Source: Brevibacillus sp. JNUCC-41
GTDB taxonomy: Bacteria; Bacillota; Bacilli; Bacillales; DSM-1321
Direction: 5' to 3'
Length of the DNA: 64,000 bases
Assembly: GCF_014844095.1 (NCBI RefSeq)
Contig: NZ_CP062163.1
Coordinates: 62,001-126,000, forward strand
Position 1 is the first letter of the stretch. Every line of letters begins with the position of its first letter. The position numbers were made by a program, and so were the translations under genes. The notes beneath the pieces were generated by a model that made no database searches, had not been told where the DNA came from, and was given only the letters and a program-made list of their open reading frames with translations. Below are positions 36,678 through 45,299 of this stretch, piece after piece.

Positions 36678-36796
36678 TTGATTTCCACTCCAGGCACTCA
36701 CTTTCCGCGGGCGTCCGGGAGCCCCTCGGCGCTTCCTGTGGGGTTCCCCTGGAATCACTTTTCCCGCAGGAGTCTCGTCCCTTCCGTTCCCAACAA
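36678..36796 (-). repeat. GC-rich interspersed repeat, type 1, copy b
   Basis: Reverse-oriented copy: read on the minus strand it holds GGGACGAGACTCCTGCGGGA, AGGAAGCGCCGAGG, and GCCCGCGGAAAGTGAGTGCC, ending GGAAATCAAA, like copies a and c. Confidence 0.8.
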
Positions 36797-36840
36797 CTTC
36801 GTTTGAAAAATTCAGATAAAAAAATAAAGGTAGTTCGGAA

Positions 36841-37048
36841 TATTCTAATTCTAAACCATGATTTTCAAACAAGACTACATTATTCTTCATGTTTTTTTCC
36901 GTATTCCTTATTGGATGGAAGAAATTTGCGACACTCCTGCCGAATTACTGGCTAGCCGAGACCCCGGAGGCGCTTGCGCCGAGGAGGCTTGGCAGACAGT
37001 CGGCGGAAAGGGAGCGGATTTCTGAAATCTACTGGAACCTTTTTTTTA
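36841..37048 (+). repeat. Interspersed repeat, type 2, copy a
   Basis: About 200 bases from TATTCTAATTCTAAACCATG through TTCTTCATG, TTGGATGGAAGAAATTTGCG, ACTCCTGCCGAATTACTGGC, GGAGGCGCTTGCGCCGAGG to TCTACTGGAACCTTT. It includes the palindrome GGCGC-TT-GCGCC. Two more copies at 37110-37320 and 38072-38270. Confidence 0.8.
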
Positions 37049-37109
37049 AAAAAACTGCAAGCAAACTCGTTTTTCCTCGAATATATCTCCAGTAAGTCTG
37101 GGAGTTTAG

Positions 37110-37320
37110 AATAGTCCAATCCTAAACAATGATTTTAAACAAGACTAGATTATTCTTCATGTTTTCTTACTGTAATCCTTGTTGGATGAAAGAAATTTGC
37201 GACACTCCTGCCGAATTACTGGCTAGCCGAAACCTCGGAGGCGCTTGCGCCGAGGAGGCTTGGCAGGAGGTAGGCGGAAAGGGAGCGATTTCTGAAATCT
37301 ACTGGAACCTTTTTTTAAAG
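37110..37320 (+). repeat. Interspersed repeat, type 2, copy b
   Basis: Same orientation as copy a and directly following it, separated by a 60-base linker starting CTGCAAGCAAACTCGTTTTT that also precedes copy c at 38009. The unit plus linker therefore forms a tandem array. Confidence 0.8.
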
Positions 37321-37355
37321 GCTTTGTAAAAGAATGGTGTTGATTTTTGAACAAA

Positions 37356-37380
37356 TAAAAAAGACCACCCAAAAGTGGCC
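37356..37380 (-). terminator. Terminator of the lipoprotein gene
   Basis: Minus strand GGCCAC-TTTTGG-GTGGTC with a G-U pair, then TTTTTTA, 20 bases after the stop. Confidence 0.75.
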
Positions 37381-37398
37381 TTCTAAAGTTCAACTAAA

Positions 37399-37866
37399 TT
37401 ACTTATCCTTATTGTGCAGTTCAAATGACTCTTCAGAATCATCCCATTTTACATTTACCTTTATAACTTCGCCTTCACCTATTATTGTTCCACCTTCTGA
37501 ACCTCCACCCGTTCTAAATACCTTTTCGCGAGGTGGTTCAGGGAATTGTTCTTTTGTACTTGCGCTTTGACTGGTTGTTTCAAAACTGTATTCGAGGTTT
37601 TTCATGGAAGATAACTCTTCTAAAGATCCTTTGTATTTTAATACAAGTTCATAGCTATCTTTACTAGAATGACCTGTTTGTTTGCGTTCATTTTCCCTCC
37701 ATATTTCGGTTGCTTCATAAGAATATTCAGCTTCCCAATGTTCGCTATTTCCTATAAATTGATAATTATGTTCGGTCCTCGTTTCTGATTGTGTTTCCTT
37801 ACTGTTGGTAAATGAACAAGCTGTTAAAACCATCATTATAAATAATACAGTGAAAACTTTCTTCAA
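37399..37866 (-). CDS. Small lipoprotein of unknown function
   Basis: 155 residues. N-terminal signal with lipobox LTAC (Cys17), then a hydrophilic, Glu-rich domain with ten or so Trp/Tyr residues (NSEHWEAEYSYEATEIW) and a Gly-rich loop FRTGGGSEGGTIIGEGE. It is anchored on the outer membrane face. The start is TTG at 37866, 7 bases after AGGAGG. It lies between copies of the type 2 repeat. No family is recognised beyond small Bacillus lipoproteins. Confidence 0.75.
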   Translation of the reverse strand: MKKVFTVLFIMMVLTACSFTNSKETQSETRTEHNYQFIGNSEHWEAEYSYEATEIWRENERKQTGHSSKDSYELVLKYKGSLEELSSMKNLEYSFETTSQSASTKEQFPEPPREKVFRTGGGSEGGTIIGEGEVIKVNVKWDDSEESFELHNKDK

Positions 37867-38071
37867 CCTAACTCCTCCTCAATGGATAAATGAATTTCAA
37901 TTTTACCATTTATAGGTTTATTTTTGGTGTAATTTGGAAAAGTTTTTTTAAGTAACTTGCCCTTTAGTTCGAAAATCAACAAGATCCTTTAACAGAGCGT
38001 TTTAAAAAAAACTTGCAAGCAAACTCGTTTTTCCTCGAATATATCTCCAGTCTGTCTAGGAGTTCCGATGA

Positions 38072-38270
38072 TTAGTCTAATCCTAAACCATGATTTTGAA
38101 ACTAGACTAAATTATTCTTCATGTTTTTTTACTGTAATCCTTATTGGATGGAAGAAATTTGCGACACTCCTGCCGAATTACTGGCTAGCCGAGACCCCGG
38201 AGGCGCTTGCGCCAGGAGGCATGGCAGACAGTCGGGTGAAACGGAGATTTCTAGAAATAGCTGGAACATT
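38072..38270 (+). repeat. Interspersed repeat, type 2, copy c
   Basis: From AGTCTAATCCTAAACCATG to AGCTGGAACATTTT, with the same internal blocks as copies a and b. The preceding linker (38009-38052) is shared with the one between copies a and b. Confidence 0.8.
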
Positions 38271-38305
38271 TTCCGTAAAAATAGGTTCTATCTATTCTTA
38301 AACAA

Positions 38306-38433
38306 AGTTGATTGGAACGGAAGGCACGAGACTCCTGCGGGAAATGCGAGTCCAGGGGAGACCCCGCAGGCGCGAAGCGTTGAGGAGGCTCCCGGACCGC
38401 CCGCGGAAAGCGAGTGCCTGGAGTGGAAATCAA
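38306..38433 (+). repeat. GC-rich interspersed repeat, type 1, copy c
   Basis: Starts TTGATTGGAACGGAAGGC and ends GTGCCTGGAGTGGAAATCAA; contains GACTCCTGCGGGA and GGAGGCTCCCGG. The ends pair over more than 10 bases. Confidence 0.8.
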
Positions 38434-38450
38434 CGGTCGCTTTCTCCAAA

Positions 38451-38495
38451 CAAAAAACTGCAGGCAAACTCGCTTTTCATCGAGTTTGTCTGCAG
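38451..38495 (-). terminator. Terminator of the first liv cassette
   Basis: Minus strand CTGCAGACAAACTCG-ATGAAAAG-CGAGTTTGCCTGCAG, a 15-bp stem with one mismatch, then TTTTTTG. Its arms resemble the linker found in the type 2 repeat array. Confidence 0.9.
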
Positions 38496-38517
38496 TTCGG
38501 AACCGCTATAACACGGT

Positions 38518-39225
38518 TTAATGTCCGCCTAAATAGGCATTCTTGATTTCTTCGCTTGCGGTCAGTTCCTCTGATTTGCCTGATAGGACGATTCGGCCGG
38601 TTTCTACTACATAGGCTCTGTCCGCGATGGATAGTGCTAAGTTGGCATTTTGTTCGACCAGCAGGATCGTTGTACCTGTTTTGTTGATTTCTTCGATGAT
38701 GTTAAAGATTTGCTTCACCAATAATGGTGCAAGTCCCATCGATGGCTCGTCCAATAACAGGAGCCGGGGCTTGGCCATGAGGGCCCTGCCCATTGCGAGC
38801 ATTTGCTGTTCCCCGCCGGAAAGGGTTCCGGATTGCTGTTTCAGGCGCTCTAGCAAACGCGGGAATAATTCATAGACTTTCTCCATATCCTGCTTGATGC
38901 CTGCCTTATCTTTACGTAAATACGCACCAAGCTGAAGGTTTTCTTCAACCGACATGTTAGCGAAGACTCGCCTGCCTTCAGGGACATGGGAGATGCCCAT
39001 TTTCACGATGGATTGTGCTGCCTTTCCGCCGATGGATTGCCCTTCGTAAATGATCTTCCCTTGTTTTGGTTTTAATAGGCCGGAAATGCTTTTCAGCATC
39101 GTGCTTTTCCCGGCTCCGTTCGCCCCGATAAGAGTCACGATTTCACCTTCGTTAATAGAAAGCGAGACTCCTTTCAAGGCTTGAATGTTTCCGTAATAGA
39201 CGTTGATGTCCTCGATTTTTAACAT
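38518..39225 (-). CDS. livF: Branched-chain amino acid ABC transporter ATPase LivF (cassette 1)
   Basis: 235 residues, standard LivF length. Walker A GANGAGKST, signature LSGGEQQMLAMGRAL, Walker B LLLLDEP, and the family start MLKIEDINVYYGNIQALKGVS. One of two ATPases that power uptake through LivH-LivM. Its start codon shares one base with the LivG stop (39225). Last gene of cassette 1; a terminator follows. Closely similar to the protein at 44592. Confidence 0.95.
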   Translation of the reverse strand: MLKIEDINVYYGNIQALKGVSLSINEGEIVTLIGANGAGKSTMLKSISGLLKPKQGKIIYEGQSIGGKAAQSIVKMGISHVPEGRRVFANMSVEENLQLGAYLRKDKAGIKQDMEKVYELFPRLLERLKQQSGTLSGGEQQMLAMGRALMAKPRLLLLDEPSMGLAPLLVKQIFNIIEEINKTGTTILLVEQNANLALSIADRAYVVETGRIVLSGKSEELTASEEIKNAYLGGH

Positions 39226-40007
39226 TATGAAACCTCCTCGCCCAGATAGGCCTCGATGACTTTTGGATTGTTACGGATTTCCTCTGGCTTTCCTTGAGCG
39301 ATCAGTTGTCCGTGATCGAGTACGTATATGCGTTCGCAAACACCCATGACGAGCGGCATATCATGTTCTATCAATAATACGGTCAAATCAAATTTCTCAC
39401 GAATGAGGGCAATCAGGTTCATGAGTTCGTGCGTTTCCTGGGGATTCATCCCCGCAGCCGGTTCATCCAGTAAAAGCAGTTTCGGGTTGGCTGCAAGTGC
39501 GCGGGCGATTTCCAAACGTCTTTGTTTACCATATGGCAGGTTCTTCGCCTTTTCATCCTTATATTGATCAAGGTTGAATATCTTCAGGAACTCAATCGCC
39601 TTTTCATCCATTTCTTTTTCGCCTTTAAAATGGATCGGCATGCGGAAAATCGAACTTAAAATGCCATGCTTCGAAAGCGAATGATAGGCCACTTTAACAT
39701 TATCGATCACGGATAGTTCACTGAATAAGCGAATGTTCTGGAATGTCCGGCTGATCCCTTTTTGCGTGATTTTATATGGAGGCAGTTTTCTTAAGTTCTC
39801 ACCTTCCAAAGAAATGGTGCCCTCTGTAGGGACATAAACTCCTGTCAGCAAATTAAAGAAAGTTGTTTTTCCAGCGCCGTTCGGCCCGATCAAGCCAATT
39901 AATTCTCCTGGATATAACTCGACGTTAACATCAGAAACGGCTTTAAGCCCGCCGAACTGGATGCCAACTGAATCGACTTTAAGCAGCGGTGTTTTTATTT
40001 TTTTCAT
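39225..40007 (-). CDS. livG: Branched-chain amino acid ABC transporter ATPase LivG (cassette 1)
   Basis: 260 residues. Walker A GPNGAGKTTFFNLLTG, signature LPYGKQRRLEIARAL (the LivG variant of LSGGQ), Walker B LLLLDEPAAGMNP, and the C-terminal LivG extension ending IRNNPKVIEAYLGEEVS. The gene overlaps the livM 3' end by 29 bases. It pairs with LivF. Confidence 0.95.
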   Translation of the reverse strand: MKKIKTPLLKVDSVGIQFGGLKAVSDVNVELYPGELIGLIGPNGAGKTTFFNLLTGVYVPTEGTISLEGENLRKLPPYKITQKGISRTFQNIRLFSELSVIDNVKVAYHSLSKHGILSSIFRMPIHFKGEKEMDEKAIEFLKIFNLDQYKDEKAKNLPYGKQRRLEIARALAANPKLLLLDEPAAGMNPQETHELMNLIALIREKFDLTVLLIEHDMPLVMGVCERIYVLDHGQLIAQGKPEEIRNNPKVIEAYLGEEVS

Positions 40008-40944
40008 GGCTGCTTCCTCCTTTACGTTTGAACATGGATGTTATTTCTTTTGTCCCCATTAAACCTTGTGGACGATAGAGCATCATCACGATAAGCACAA
40101 GGCTGTAAATGATCATTCGCGTTTCCGGATAATCCTGCAGGAAAGTCGTGACTACCGTCAGTAATATCGCGGCCAATACGGCACCGGAAAGGCTTCCAAG
40201 ACCGCCAAGTACCACTAGGATCAAAATATCGAATGATTTCAGGAATCCAAAGTTCGATGGCTGAATGATATAGAAGTTATGAGCGTAAAGCCCTCCAGCA
40301 ATACCGGCAAAAAAAGCTCCGATTGCAAACGCGACAACTTTGTAATACGTCGTGTTGATTCCCATCGAATCGGCAGCCGTCTCGTCCTCGCGGATCGATA
40401 TGCAGGCCCTGCCGTGGGTCGAGCTAGTAAAGTTTCGGATGACGATGATCGTAATGATGACGGAAGCGAATACCCACGGCCAAGTGGTCAAATGGGAAAC
40501 CTGCATGCCGCTCGCCCCGCCGACATAATCGATATTCAAAAGCATGATCCGGACGATTTCCCCAAAACCGAGGGTCGCAATCGCCAGGTAGTCACCTTTT
40601 AAGCGTAAGCTTGGAATTCCGATGATCAAGCCGGCCAACGCTGACGCCAAACCTCCGACTATCAATGCCGCATAAAACGGCATTTCCAGCTTCATCGTCA
40701 TAACGGCTGAAGCATAGGCACCGACTGCCAGGAATCCGGCATGTCCGATGGAGAACTGCCCGGTTATCCCGATGATCAAGTGCAGGCTAGCTGCCAGAAT
40801 GATATTGATCCCGATGAACATGAGCGTATTTTGATAAAAAGGATTTAGCGATCCGCCGCCGATTAACACTTGAACTACGGCGAAAAAGATCAATGATAGT
40901 GAAATCGAGAGCCAAAAACCTTTTGCTCGCTTAATTGTAGTCAT
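39979..40944 (-). CDS. livM: Branched-chain amino acid permease LivM (cassette 1)
   Basis: 321 residues, about eight to ten membrane helices. Typical LivM motifs: LHLIIGITGQFSIGHAGFLAVGAYASA, the loop GIPSLRLKGDYLAIATLGFGEI, and SREWxxIREDE-type segment GRACISIREDETAADSMGIN that contacts the ATPase. Forms the pore with LivH. 13 bases separate it from livH. Confidence 0.94.
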   Translation of the reverse strand: MTTIKRAKGFWLSISLSLIFFAVVQVLIGGGSLNPFYQNTLMFIGINIILAASLHLIIGITGQFSIGHAGFLAVGAYASAVMTMKLEMPFYAALIVGGLASALAGLIIGIPSLRLKGDYLAIATLGFGEIVRIMLLNIDYVGGASGMQVSHLTTWPWVFASVIITIIVIRNFTSSTHGRACISIREDETAADSMGINTTYYKVVAFAIGAFFAGIAGGLYAHNFYIIQPSNFGFLKSFDILILVVLGGLGSLSGAVLAAILLTVVTTFLQDYPETRMIIYSLVLIVMMLYRPQGLMGTKEITSMFKRKGGSSHEKNKNTAA

Positions 40945-40957
40945 TGCTTTGTCTCCC

Positions 40958-41836
40958 CTATACTTTTTCTTTTTTGTTTTTACCGAATAAGCCTTGTGGC
41001 ATGAAAATCAAGATAAGAATCAGTACGACGAAGGCTACAGCATCACGCCATAATGAGTAACCGGCGGCACTGACCAAAGCTTCGATGACACCTAGCAATA
41101 AGCCACCGACCATCGCGCCCGGTATAATCCCGATCCCTCCAAGTACGGCGGCAACGAAAGCTTTCAATCCCGGAAGCACACCCATGAGCGGCTCAATCTT
41201 AATATAGTAAATACCGAAAATGACGCCTGCTGCCCCCGCTAATGCGGAACCGATTGCAAAGGTGGCAGAAATCGTATTATTTACATTTATCCCCATCAGC
41301 TTAGCTGCATCCGCGTCGAAGGAAACGGCACGCATCGCTTTTCCAATTTTTGATTTATGAACGATGATTTGAAGGATGATCATTAGAACTACGGCCACTC
41401 CAAAAATCAAAACCGATTGACTATTGATGGAAACTCCCAAAATATCGAACTTTTCTGTCGGCAATACATCATTCGGGTAAGCTTCCGGCTGTGCACCGCG
41501 GACGTAGATGAATCCGTATTCGATCAAAAGGGAAACACCGATGGCCGTGATAAGTGCCGCAATCCGTGTTGCGTTACGCAATGGCTTGTACGCGATACGC
41601 TCGATCAAAACCCCAAACAGCGCACAGACCGTCATCGAGATTAATAAGGCGGGAATGAATGACAGATCCAGAACCGTTATCGAGTAAAACCCAACGAATG
41701 AGCCGACCATGAATACATCGCCATGTGCGAAGTTTATCAATTTAACAATCCCGTAAACCATCGTATATCCGAGAGCGATAAGGGCATAAATACTTCCTAG
41801 TGAAACCCCGTTTATTAACTGTTGTATCAATTCCAT
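40958..41836 (-). CDS. livH: Branched-chain amino acid permease LivH (cassette 1)
   Basis: 292 residues, eight or so helices. Start MELIQQLINGVSLGSIYALIALGYTMVYGI and the INFAHGDVFMVG motif are diagnostic of LivH. The coupling loop with GKAMRAVSFDADAAKLMGIN is present. An intergenic hairpin separates it from livJ upstream. Confidence 0.94.
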   Translation of the reverse strand: MELIQQLINGVSLGSIYALIALGYTMVYGIVKLINFAHGDVFMVGSFVGFYSITVLDLSFIPALLISMTVCALFGVLIERIAYKPLRNATRIAALITAIGVSLLIEYGFIYVRGAQPEAYPNDVLPTEKFDILGVSINSQSVLIFGVAVVLMIILQIIVHKSKIGKAMRAVSFDADAAKLMGINVNNTISATFAIGSALAGAAGVIFGIYYIKIEPLMGVLPGLKAFVAAVLGGIGIIPGAMVGGLLLGVIEALVSAAGYSLWRDAVAFVVLILILIFMPQGLFGKNKKEKV

Positions 41837-41940
41837 GTTCGACTCTCCTTGAAAATCTAATTTTATGAATGATTAGTCCAGACTCTTTTCATTCCGTAAT
41901 GGGGAAGTTCAGCGACCTGGTTTGCTTTGAAAATGAGAAT

Positions 41941-41975
41941 TCGCCAGCACCTTCTTATTGACGAAGGGCCGGCGA
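41941..41975 (-). promoter_or_regulatory. Stem-loop between livJ and livH (cassette 1)
   Basis: TCGCC-GCAC-CTTC / GAAG-GGCC-GGCGA hairpin with two small mismatches and a loop of about 8 bases, no T tract. Such a structure after a binding-protein gene usually protects or attenuates, giving more LivJ than permease. Cassette 2 has a different hairpin in the same place. Confidence 0.65.
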
Positions 41976-41998
41976 AATGATGGAGTTTTCCTCCGAAA

Positions 41999-43177
41999 TT
42001 AAGGATTGATTTTTGTGTTGAATATTTGTTTTCCCTCTTTAAATTCAAGGATCGTAGCAGATTTGATTGGATTATGTTTTTCATCCAATGTGAATGTACC
42101 TGTTACAAGCTCAAGGTCCGCCGTTTTTTCCAGCGCTTCTTTGATTTTTTCTGAATCCGCTGAACCAGCACGTTTAATCGCGTCTGCAAGGAAGTATCCT
42201 GTGTCATATCCTAGAGCGTTAAATGCATCCGGGGATTTATCTTTGTACTTCGCTTTGAACGCTGACACAAAATTCTGAATTTTCTCATCAGGGTCACCTG
42301 AAGAATAATGGTTCGTGATGAATGTGTTATTTAGAGCTTTTGCACCGGCAATTTCAACTAGCTTAGGAGAATCCCAGCCGTCGCCGCCCATGAATGGAAC
42401 GTCAAGTCCAGTTTCGCGTGCCTGCTTCACGATCAGGCCAGCTTCCTCATAGTAACCAGGAAGGAAAATGAAGTCAGGTTTTGCCGATTTCAAACGAGTC
42501 AATGTAGAACGGAAATCAGTATCCTTCGCAATGTAAGCTTCCTCAGCCACGATCTTTCCGCCATTTTTTTCGAATTGTTCTTTAAAAGCTGCTGCTAACC
42601 CTTTTGAATAATCACTTGCGCTGTCAATATAGATGGCTGCACTTTTCGCTTTGATTTCTTTAGTTGCGAAATTCGCAGCTACCGTCCCTTGGAACGGATC
42701 GATGAAGCTTGTCCGGAAAATGTAATCGTTCAATTTATCCTTGCTGAAAGTGATTTCAGGGCTTGTACCAGATGGTGAGATGACCGGCACTTTATTATCT
42801 TGGGCAATCTGCACTTGGGCAATCGAGTTCGTGCTTGTCGCTGCACCGACGATCGCTGCAACCTTATCTTGTGATGTCAGCTTGATCGCTCCGCTTGTCG
42901 CTTCAGACGCTTCAGATTTATTATCGACTTTTATAAGTTTGATTTTTTTACCGTCAATGCCTTCTTTATTGATTTCTGCAGTCGCAAGCTCCAGGCCTTC
43001 TGCAATCGATTGTCCATATGAGGCTACGCCGCCAGATAATTCAAGGTTGACACCGATCTTGATCGTATCTCCATCCCCGCTTGTTTTTTCTGATGAACCA
43101 GAGCCGGAACAACCAGCCAGCACTCCTGCAGCAAGTGTAAGTGAAAGGAATGCACCTGCTAACTTTTTCTTTTTCAT
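41999..43177 (-). CDS. livJ: Branched-chain amino acid binding lipoprotein LivJ (cassette 1)
   Basis: 392 residues. Lipoprotein signal with lipobox LAGC (Cys23), then a Ser/Gly linker and a periplasmic-binding-protein type I domain (IKIGVNLELSGGVASYGQS, VPVISPSGTSPEIT, FIDPFQGTVAANF, DSASDYSKGLAAAFK, GYYEEAGLI). It captures the amino acid outside the cell and delivers it to LivHM. The start at 43177, after GGGGGG, is preferred to 43192 because it opens MKKKKLAG. The pocket segment SPSGTS differs from TPTATN in cassette 2, hinting at a different preference. Confidence 0.93.
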   Translation of the reverse strand: MKKKKLAGAFLSLTLAAGVLAGCSGSGSSEKTSGDGDTIKIGVNLELSGGVASYGQSIAEGLELATAEINKEGIDGKKIKLIKVDNKSEASEATSGAIKLTSQDKVAAIVGAATSTNSIAQVQIAQDNKVPVISPSGTSPEITFSKDKLNDYIFRTSFIDPFQGTVAANFATKEIKAKSAAIYIDSASDYSKGLAAAFKEQFEKNGGKIVAEEAYIAKDTDFRSTLTRLKSAKPDFIFLPGYYEEAGLIVKQARETGLDVPFMGGDGWDSPKLVEIAGAKALNNTFITNHYSSGDPDEKIQNFVSAFKAKYKDKSPDAFNALGYDTGYFLADAIKRAGSADSEKIKEALEKTADLELVTGTFTLDEKHNPIKSATILEFKEGKQIFNTKINP

Positions 43178-43275
43178 AAATAATCCCCCCATTTTGTAAT
43201 CAAGCTCTGATGCATGAATATTTATTCAAGATGCCTCAGAAAAAATTGATTAGATGAAATGTTTCAAATTAAATT

Positions 43276-43319
43276 AATATTTCGAAAAATAGTTTACCGC
43301 ATAATTTTCATTCCGTCTA
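43276..43319 (-). promoter_or_regulatory. livJ1 promoter with CodY-like box
   Basis: Minus strand TAGACG (43314-43319), 17-base spacer, TAAACT (43291-43296), then directly ATTTTTCGAAATATT (43276-43290), matching the CodY consensus AATTTTCWGAAAATT at 11 of 15. The same arrangement occurs before livJ2. Repression by CodY when branched-chain amino acids and GTP are plentiful would fit with the transporter. Confidence 0.5.
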
Positions 43320-43939
43320 TACAATAATTGTGAGAAGATTTCGCTAAATAGGATATTTTTCACAGGTAGAACTATATCATTTTTATCTTTATATATTTTA
43401 AATATTGCGAAATATGCAATATAATCAGAAAAGACTGATAATTTAATTATAGTGGTATTGTAAACTCTTTAATTATTGCTCAAAAAAATTTATTCATTTT
43501 CTTATTTTCTTCATCCTATTAATTACATTTTTACCAAAATACAAGTATATTGGTAGGGAATTAAACCCAGTTTTTTCGTTGTTTTTTAGTCTTAATTCCT
43601 ATATCAAAATTGAATAATACTATTCTGGATGTATAAAATCATGCATGAATATCCCCTGCTTTCATTCCCATGCATATTATGCATATCAATCAAAAAAACC
43701 GCCAAATGGCGTTTACGATAACAAAAATGGTTTTAGAGAGTTGTTCTTTCTCAGTTAACACAGTCTATAATAAACTAAGGTTGTCAGAATTTTTAAAATA
43801 ACGGAACATTCATTGTTCCGTTAAAGGTCCAGTTTAATTGACCAAGGGATTGGCATGACACCTTAATTAATTAGTTAGCTATCTACAACACGACGCAAAT
43901 GAATTTTGACCAAAGGGATTGAATTGGAGGGAATAGAAA
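43320..43939. other. Region between livJ1 and the DinB gene
   Basis: About 620 AT-rich bases without a gene. It holds a weak minus-strand hairpin (43692-43714) and the inverted repeat at 43799-43823. Confidence 0.5.
43799..43823. promoter_or_regulatory. Inverted repeat upstream of the DinB-family gene
   Basis: TAACGGAACA-TTCAT-TGTTCCGTTA, a perfect 10-bp inverted repeat 117 bases before the gene. It could be an operator for a dimeric regulator or, read on the minus strand where TTTTAAAA follows, a terminator. Confidence 0.5.
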
Positions 43940-44431
43940 ATGGATGTAAAGACACTTTTGTTGCAGCAATGGGCAAGCTGCTTAGATGAAGAAGACTGGT
44001 TTCCACCACTTGAAAAAGTGCTAGAAGACATCACTTTTGAACAGGCGATTTGGAAACCAGCTGATGGGGCAATGAATTCCATTTGGGAATTAGTTTGTCA
44101 TTTACTTTTCTTTGAAAAGAGATATCTAATGCGATTTCTTGGTGAAACAGCGAATGAACCACAGGCAGAAAATAATGACTCTACATTTCGATTACCAACT
44201 GAGACGTTAGAAAATTGGAAGGAAACAAAACAAGAATACTTTTATGTTCATCGTGAACTTGGAAAAATACTAGAAAAATCAGAACATGAAGATTTGTATA
44301 GACAGATTCCAGGAGATAATCCATTAGTGCTTGAACTGAAGAGTCTAGCAATGCACGACGCATATCATATTGGGCAAATTGTATTCCTTAGTAAAATGCA
44401 AGGAGCTTGGCCAGAGAAACGCAGCTTTTAA
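43940..44431 (+). CDS. DinB/YfiT-family putative metal-dependent protein
   Basis: 163 residues in a four-helix bundle with the metal-binding His triad at His54 (LVCHLLFFEKRYL), His139 and His143 (AMHDAYHIGQI). Family members include bacillithiol S-transferases and metal-dependent hydrolases; which applies is unknown. TTGGAGGG lies about 10 bases before the ATG. Monocistronic, facing the end of liv cassette 2, and positioned exactly between the two paralogous cassettes. Confidence 0.85.
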   Translation: MDVKTLLLQQWASCLDEEDWFPPLEKVLEDITFEQAIWKPADGAMNSIWELVCHLLFFEKRYLMRFLGETANEPQAENNDSTFRLPTETLENWKETKQEYFYVHRELGKILEKSEHEDLYRQIPGDNPLVLELKSLAMHDAYHIGQIVFLSKMQGAWPEKRSF

Positions 44432-44470
44432 AAAAGCTTTCATTATAGTAGGCTTTAATGGAATAAGAAC

Positions 44471-44503
44471 GGGAACGTCCAAATCGGACGTTCCCGGTAT
44501 TTT
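44471..44503. terminator. Bidirectional terminator between dinB-like gene and livF2
   Basis: GGGAACGTCC-AAATC-GGACGTTCCC, a perfect 10-bp stem, then GGTATTTTACC on the plus strand and GTTCTTATTCC on the minus strand, between two convergent genes. Confidence 0.75.
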
Positions 44504-44591
44504 ACCTAAAAAACGACAATTACTGCTTAACAAAGCCTAAAATTTAAATACAACTCCTTTGGTCTACAATCTCAAACGGCCAAACGGCGGT

Positions 44592-45299
44592 TCAATGTCC
44601 TCCTAAATAGGCTATTTTTATTTCTTCACTTGAAGTGAGTTCATCGGCATTGCCCGAGAGGACGATCCGCCCCGTTTCAACGACATAAGCCCGATCTGCA
44701 ATGGATAGAGCAAGGTTGGCGTTTTGCTCGACCAAAAGGATCGTTGTGCCGGACTCACTGATTTCCTGGATGATGTTGAATATTTGCTTCACCAGAAGCG
44801 GTGCAAGGCCCATCGAAGGTTCATCGAGCAATAATAAACGTGGTTTCGCCATTAAAGCCCGGCCCATTGCAAGCATCTGCTGTTCTCCGCCTGAAAGCGT
44901 GCCAGCCTGCTGTTTGATTCTCTCCAGCAGTCTCGGAAATAACTCATAGACCTTTTTCATGTCTTTAAGAATGTTCTCTTTGTCTTTCCGCAAATAGGCC
45001 CCAAGCTCCAGGTTTTCGGCAACCGTCATGTTAGCAAAGACACGGCGCCCTTCAGGTACATGGGATATGCCCATTTTCACGATGGACTGGGCAGCTTTTC
45101 CTCCAATCGGACTGCCTTCGAACAGAACTCTTCCTTGCTTTGGTTTTAACAGGCCGGATATCGTTTTGAGCAGCGTGCTTTTTCCCGCCCCGTTCGCCCC
45201 GATCAAAGTCACGATCTCCCCCTCGTTTATCTCCATGGAAACCCCTTTCAACGCTTGGATATTGCCATAATAAACATTGATGTCCTCTATTTTCAGCAT
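44592..45299 (-). CDS. livF: Branched-chain amino acid ABC transporter ATPase LivF (cassette 2)
   Basis: 235 residues with the same length and motifs as the cassette 1 protein: GANGAGKSTLLKTISGL, LSGGEQQMLAMGRAL, LLLLDEPSMGLAP. By eye they differ at about one position in eight. The last gene of cassette 2; shares one base with livG. Confidence 0.95.
   Translation of the reverse strand: MLKIEDINVYYGNIQALKGVSMEINEGEIVTLIGANGAGKSTLLKTISGLLKPKQGRVLFEGSPIGGKAAQSIVKMGISHVPEGRRVFANMTVAENLELGAYLRKDKENILKDMKKVYELFPRLLERIKQQAGTLSGGEQQMLAMGRALMAKPRLLLLDEPSMGLAPLLVKQIFNIIQEISESGTTILLVEQNANLALSIADRAYVVETGRIVLSGNADELTSSEEIKIAYLGGH

Larger units (their letters stand above)
36411..37355. other. Repeat-rich intergenic region
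   Basis: No gene. It contains a minus-strand terminator (36553-36582), a reverse type 1 repeat (36678-36796) and two tandem type 2 repeats (36841-37048, 37110-37320). ORFs here run through the GC-rich repeats and are not supported. Confidence 0.7.

Noticed and set aside
36671-37329. Several 65-95 residue ORFs in the repeat region
   Set aside because: Open only because of GC-rich repeat sequence; no ribosome sites, and frames are not preserved between repeat copies.
38068-38546. ORFs of 77 and 141 residues upstream of the liv terminator
   Set aside because: They run through type 1 and type 2 repeats and a terminator hairpin.
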